From assembly GCA_019358985.1 (NCBI GenBank), contig JAHHIJ010000001.1, positions 1 through 64,000 on the forward strand: a DNA stretch of 64,000 nucleotides, in the 5' to 3' direction. This stretch comes from Tolypothrix brevis GSE-NOS-MK-07-07A. GTDB taxonomy: Bacteria > Cyanobacteriota > Cyanobacteriia > Cyanobacteriales > Nostocaceae. The notes under the pieces are model-generated. The model was given only the letters and a program-made list of their open reading frames with translations. It searched no databases and had not been told where the DNA came from. Positions 63,491-64,000 of this stretch are shown one piece after another. The number at the start of each line of letters is the position of its first letter. The stretch's first letter is position 1. A program made the position numbers and the translations under genes.

Positions 63491-64000
63491 TTAGTCAATC
63501 ACTTGCTCTACTTGATTAAAAAATGCCTCTTCCGAAAAATGTGTCACAGCATGATTGCGGATGTCGGCATAATCCCAATTGATTTCCCTGGCTTCTAGTA
63601 GTGCGGTTTGTAGAGATTCGGGTGTTTGTCTCTTAAAAAAGACTCCTGTCTTTCCAGGTACCTGAGTATCTAATACCCCACCTGCTCCATAGGCAATGAC
63701 TGGTGTTCCACTAGCATTAGCCTCTACTGGAACTAATCCGTAATCTTCTAAAGCTGCCACTATAACAGACCTAGCTCTAGAAAACAACTGAGTGCGTTCT
63801 GCATCAGTTACATGCCCCAAAAACTTAATATTATCTAATGCTTTAGATTTTAGCCGTTCTTGTTCTGGACCGGTCCCTGATATTAATAACCGCCACCCCA
63901 GCCAATTGAAAGCTTCAACTATTATATCAAGACGTTTATAGCTGATCATCCGGGCTGAGGCAAGATAATATTCATCTTTTATATCTGAATAAATAAACTT
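63491..64000 (-). CDS. Glycosyltransferase, GT4 family (partial, runs off window)
   Basis: The C-terminal 169 codons of a GT-B enzyme; the frame is open to the window edge. It reads YYLASARMISYKRLDIIVEA, RLLISGTGPEQERLKS, VIVAALEDYGLVPVEANASG and TPVIAYGAGGVLDTQVPGKT, the donor half of GT4 with E-x7-E-like acidic pair. It precedes the BY-kinase on the same strand after a 54-base gap, probably in one operon. Confidence 0.88.
   Translation of the reverse strand, partial: KFIYSDIKDEYYLASARMISYKRLDIIVEAFNWLGWRLLISGTGPEQERLKSKALDNIKFLGHVTDAERTQLFSRARSVIVAALEDYGLVPVEANASGTPVIAYGAGGVLDTQVPGKTGVFFKRQTPESLQTALLEAREINWDYADIRNHAVTHFSEEAFFNQVEQVID

Noticed and set aside
1-64000. tRNA or rRNA genes
   Set aside because: I looked for T-loop (GTTCGA-type) and acceptor-stem pairs and for rRNA signature stretches and saw none, but a tRNAscan run would be needed to be certain.

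Overview
This is chromosomal DNA from a cyanobacterium. The HIP1 octamer GCGATCGC is scattered through genes and spacers, intergenic regions carry heptamer repeats and palindromic repeats of cyanobacterial type, and several genes are typical of cyanobacteria (a DUF3155 protein, a DUF3611 protein, a CCB1-like cytochrome b6 assembly factor, an SLH-domain envelope protein, PD-(D/E)XK proteins of the Uma2 type). A hepC-hepA pair followed by many glycosyltransferases resembles the heterocyst envelope polysaccharide island of Anabaena, so a heterocyst-forming relative or a Chroococcidiopsis-like lineage that keeps these genes is likely. I cannot name the species.

Layout. 1-8.5 kb is a decayed accessory region: the 3' end of a group II intron, a broken Ser/Thr kinase-ATPase gene, two AAA-like (PF14516-type) genes that both lack their 5' ends, a broken VapBC pair, a HIP1-dense repeat block, a foreign-looking gene fragment and an IS5-like element. 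8.6-24.6 kb is mostly housekeeping: sbcC, two secreted paralogues (one with SLH repeats), a GAF histidine kinase, DUF3155, a CCB1-like gene with a PadR regulator, DUF3611, serS, rseP, nth, rpsN. 24.6-32.3 kb mixes aat and acs with accessory genes (Uma2-like protein, HsdR-N-like nuclease, two overlapping small genes, an intact HigB-HigA-type toxin-antitoxin pair) and MITE-like insertions with visible target duplications. 32.5-40.4 kb holds terC, ndk, a solitary IS200/IS605-type TnpB with a probable right-end RNA, speA, an NDP-sugar pyrophosphorylase, scpA and a LapA-domain gene.

41.3-55.9 kb is an exopolysaccharide island, all on the plus strand: HepC-like initiating sugar transferase, HepA-like ABC exporter, SDR epimerase, eight glycosyltransferases and an O-antigen polymerase/ligase-type protein. 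Many genes overlap or nearly touch, which fits one long operon. A BY-kinase/chain-length regulator and another glycosyltransferase, both on the minus strand, continue the theme at 61.2-64 kb.

Between these two blocks, at 56.1-60.9 kb, lies a minus-strand cassette of three genes bounded by perfect 118-bp inverted repeats made of transposase fragments. It encodes a four-helix membrane protein, a nucleoside phosphorylase/nucleosidase-domain protein and a large helical-repeat (HEAT-like) protein. The last two start with the same coiled-coil module. This looks like an undescribed conflict (anti-phage) cassette in which a shared adaptor joins a sensor-like scaffold to a nucleotide-targeting effector. 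It is the most interesting part of the window; its function is inferred, not shown.
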